A DNA stretch of 5,232 nt, from NCBI GenBank assembly GCA_030625445.1, contig DAOUQU010000130.1, positions 1 through 5,232 on the forward strand, given 5' to 3'. Positions 4,816 to 5,232 of this stretch are shown piece after piece. A program made the position numbers and the translations under genes. Source of the stretch: Gammaproteobacteria bacterium (GTDB taxonomy: Bacteria > Pseudomonadota > Gammaproteobacteria > Chromatiales > Chromatiaceae). Below the pieces are notes generated by a model. It searched no databases. It was not told the DNA's origin and saw only the letters and a list, made by a program, of their open reading frames with translations. Numbering within the stretch: position 1 is the first letter of the stretch; each line of letters starts with the position of its first letter.

Positions 4816-5232
4816 ATGCGCACAACGATTCAAATTCTCTCCCTGGTCGCTATCATCGCAATTACCCTGTTCGCGGTGAAGCTGCTGATCGCTTTTAAAC
4901 CACCCCCAAAAAACGAGACCAGAGAAGCAGAGGTTACCCGTGTCCAGACAGTCATTGTATCAGCTAAAACACTAAAACCCACGTTACAGGTGACCGGTCG
5001 CCTTGAGCCGGCCCGCCGCGCCAACTTATACTTTCAAATCCCCGGCGTCATCACTGCTGTGGAAATTGAGCCCGGACAGCACGTAGAGAAGGGGGAAGCA
5101 CTACTGACCATCGATGCAGCCGACTATCAGGATCGTTTGCGCGAGACAGAAGCTATGCTGCAGCAGGAGACCGCAGGCATCGAGCGCGATCGTGAACTGC
5201 TGGCGCTGGCGACACACAACGAACAACTTTCG
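4816..5232 (+). CDS. RND efflux periplasmic adaptor (HlyD/MFP family), N-terminal part
   Basis: The reading frame is open from ATG 4816 to the window end: 139 residues, with the 3' part outside the window. Residues 5-26 are a hydrophobic segment after Arg2 with no lipobox cysteine, suggesting an N-terminal inner-membrane anchor. The stretch from about 47 to 100 is typical of membrane fusion proteins: an entry strand (QTVIVSAKTLKPTLQVTGRL), then the biotinyl-lipoyl-like half-motif IPGVITAVEIEPGQHVEKGE (75-94) and ALLTID. From about 101 a charged, Leu/Glu-rich helix begins, as in the alpha-helical hairpin. Such adaptors link an inner-membrane RND pump to an outer-membrane TolC-type channel; the substrate cannot be inferred. 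An in-frame TAA at 4810-4812 rules out a longer start, and there is no clear Shine-Dalgarno site. It is divergent from lptD across 110 nt. Confidence 0.9.
   Translation, partial: MRTTIQILSLVAIIAITLFAVKLLIAFKPPPKNETREAEVTRVQTVIVSAKTLKPTLQVTGRLEPARRANLYFQIPGVITAVEIEPGQHVEKGEALLTIDAADYQDRLRETEAMLQQETAGIERDRELLALATHNEQLS

Overview
The window looks like chromosomal DNA from a gammaproteobacterium. The evidence is the gene order lptD-surA-pdxA and LptD and PdxA sequences that match the gammaproteobacterial forms closely. The run stops looking enterobacterial after pdxA. Dispersed palindromes of the GTTCCCACGC type and heptamer repeats at gene junctions would suit an environmental lineage, such as a sulfur-oxidiser-like group, but that placement is only a guess.

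Layout. Positions 1-146 are non-coding. They hold a pair of inverted REP-like palindromes (14-99) and a short direct repeat (121-137). Four genes follow on the minus strand, transcribed from right to left: lptD (4705-2507), surA (2477-1530), pdxA (1533-559) and ridA (527-147). surA and pdxA overlap by 4 nt. The other two gaps are 29 and 31 nt, and each contains a tandem heptamer CCTAAAA (TTTTAGG on the coding strand). A 110-nt divergent region (4706-4815) separates lptD from a plus-strand gene for an RND-type periplasmic adaptor, which is cut by the window end.

How the genes work together. LptD is the outer-membrane translocon that inserts lipopolysaccharide. SurA is the periplasmic chaperone that helps fold outer-membrane beta-barrels, LptD being a classic client. 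PdxA makes a precursor of pyridoxal phosphate (PLP). RidA removes reactive enamine/imine products of PLP enzymes. So the run pairs an envelope-biogenesis half with a PLP-supply and PLP-damage half. A sequence resembling a sigma-E (envelope stress) promoter lies upstream of lptD.

Most notable points: the heptamer arrays, which place stop codons in all three forward frames and carry the Shine-Dalgarno site of the next gene; the two palindromes, which differ by compensatory changes in their stems; a SurA with only one parvulin domain; and ridA where rsmA-apaG-apaH would be expected. I see no undescribed defence system or mobile element. The genes themselves are housekeeping genes, and the novelty is mainly in the intergenic repeats.
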